DNA of 30,113 nt from a virus. The position numbers were made by a program, and so were the translations under genes. Below are positions 29,357 through 30,113 of this stretch, in pieces. The notes under the pieces were generated by a model that ran no database searches, had not been told where the DNA came from, and saw only the letters and a program-made list of their open reading frames with translations. The stretch spans positions 1 to 30,113 of the IMG/VR virus record IMGVR_UViG_3300032516_000124; one strand, given 5' to 3'. Each line of letters opens with the position of its first letter. Within the stretch, counting starts at the first letter, position 1.

Positions 29357-30113
29357 ATGTTTGAATTATTTGATAGACTGGTTCGTAGAATCCGCGAGAG
29401 TGAGCTTCCTGATGTCCAAGCTCAGATCAAGGCGGCTAATGGTGGCAATACCAAGCTGACCCACAGCACCTGGGCTGGGGAGGAGAGGTGGCTCAAGTTT
29501 TTAATACTTAACGATGGTACTCTGATTCCTGTCCCGGACAGTCATGGGGACGCCATACGAAGTCTATCTGCTGGTTCATCCGATTATTCCATTGGTGACT
29601 TCGATAATTCTGATGGTGTCCAAGGTAAAATTGATCTAAATATCAAAGAAATAGACTTGTACTATAGTGAAAAACTTACTTCTGATCAGATAAATACCAT
29701 CATGGATTTGTGGTCTGAGTACGGTTGTAGGTGGCTGGTTGTTGACAGTGACATGAATTCCTTCTCGACCCCCGTCAAGTCGGTTGAGCAGCTAAAAGGT
29801 GTTCTGGTATACGGTAAAGAAATGGCTGTCGCTGTTTCCGATCGTCTGCACTTCGATCTTTTTGACCACCTAATGAAGATCCGTGAAGGTTTGTCGGTGG
29901 TGCAAAGAGAACTAAAGCTGGATCTCGAACAGGGGGAACTTGAGAATAGTAGGGGGGGTTGGACGGACGAAGAAGGGTGGAAGAAGATTCTAATCCTTAC
30001 CGATGGGACGGTGTTGAAGGTGCCCGGAGATCATGGGAAATCTTTGGTAACCAGTGATGGGACACAGATTAGTAAACAGTTTAACGAAGAGGGTGGTATT
30101 CAGGGCAAGATAG
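29357..30113 (+). CDS. Leader-motif protein with tandem duplicated units, cut by window edge
   Basis: 252 codons seen, open at the right edge. Leader MFELFDRLVRRIRE, then the shared domain (WLKFLILNDGT, about 45-55; LTSDQINTIMDLW...LVVD, 107-130). From residue about 165 the whole arrangement starts again: HFDLFDHLMKIREG, then WKKILILTDGTVLKVPGDHG, and a QGKI that also ends the first unit's segment. The internal repeat offset is about 163 residues. IRE in both copies fits a prohead-protease site. Function unknown. Confidence 0.75.
   Translation, partial: MFELFDRLVRRIRESELPDVQAQIKAANGGNTKLTHSTWAGEERWLKFLILNDGTLIPVPDSHGDAIRSLSAGSSDYSIGDFDNSDGVQGKIDLNIKEIDLYYSEKLTSDQINTIMDLWSEYGCRWLVVDSDMNSFSTPVKSVEQLKGVLVYGKEMAVAVSDRLHFDLFDHLMKIREGLSVVQRELKLDLEQGELENSRGGWTDEEGWKKILILTDGTVLKVPGDHGKSLVTSDGTQISKQFNEEGGIQGKI

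Overview
The window is part of the genome of a tailed double-stranded DNA phage. Nearly every base codes. Neighbouring genes often join by ATGA or GTGA stop/start overlaps, and the left three quarters are a virus-type DNA replication module. The portal protein resembles T4 gp20 and the single-stranded DNA-binding protein resembles T4 gp32, which suggests a myovirus-like head. The polymerase is instead a family A enzyme fused to a uracil-DNA-glycosylase-like domain, as in SPO1-type phages. The host cannot be named from the sequence.

Layout. Positions 1-22162 are all on the minus strand and read right to left. They begin with a block of very small proteins (22162-19840) and continue with a winged-helix replication initiator and a DnaB-type helicase. 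Next come a SprT-like metalloprotein, tiny membrane proteins, an OB-fold protein that looks like a broken RNA ligase, a SNF2 helicase, a D12 adenine methylase, a SLOG-domain protein and three tRNAs (Ile-UAU, Leu-UAA, Pro-UGG). The block ends with a second methyltransferase, a DUF4326 protein, primase, sliding clamp, DNA polymerase, clamp-loader ATPase, gp32-like SSB and a RecA-type recombinase cut by the left edge. Together these form a nearly complete replisome and recombination set.

Positions 22163-23036 form the only long non-coding stretch, between the two divergent arms. It holds iterated direct repeats, a 13-bp perfect hairpin, a 152-bp element closed by a 15-bp perfect inverted repeat, a further long stem-loop whose wobble pairs fit minus-strand RNA, and two copies of a recurrent AAAGTATAAT-like element. 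It is a candidate origin or control region and may encode a structured RNA.

Positions 23037-30113 are on the plus strand. A portal gene is interrupted by a 144-residue mini-intein. A tightly packed set of accessory genes follows. Five gene products begin with the same short leader (consensus M-x-[DE]-L-[LIF]-[DE]-R-L), and one gene, 27 codons long, is little more than that leader. One product has a weaker version of it, and the motif recurs inside the last protein. Several leaders end in a (L/I)-x-E tripeptide. This looks like the T4 capsid-targeting signal that is cut by the prohead protease. The cargo includes an ADP-ribosyltransferase and a HAD-type phosphatase. My main hypothesis is that this arm encodes a family of proteins packaged in the head and delivered into the host with the DNA.

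A second theme is the recurrent AAAGTATAAT element, seen only for minus-strand transcription. In three places it sits 6-7 bases before a start codon, which suggests leaderless mRNAs.
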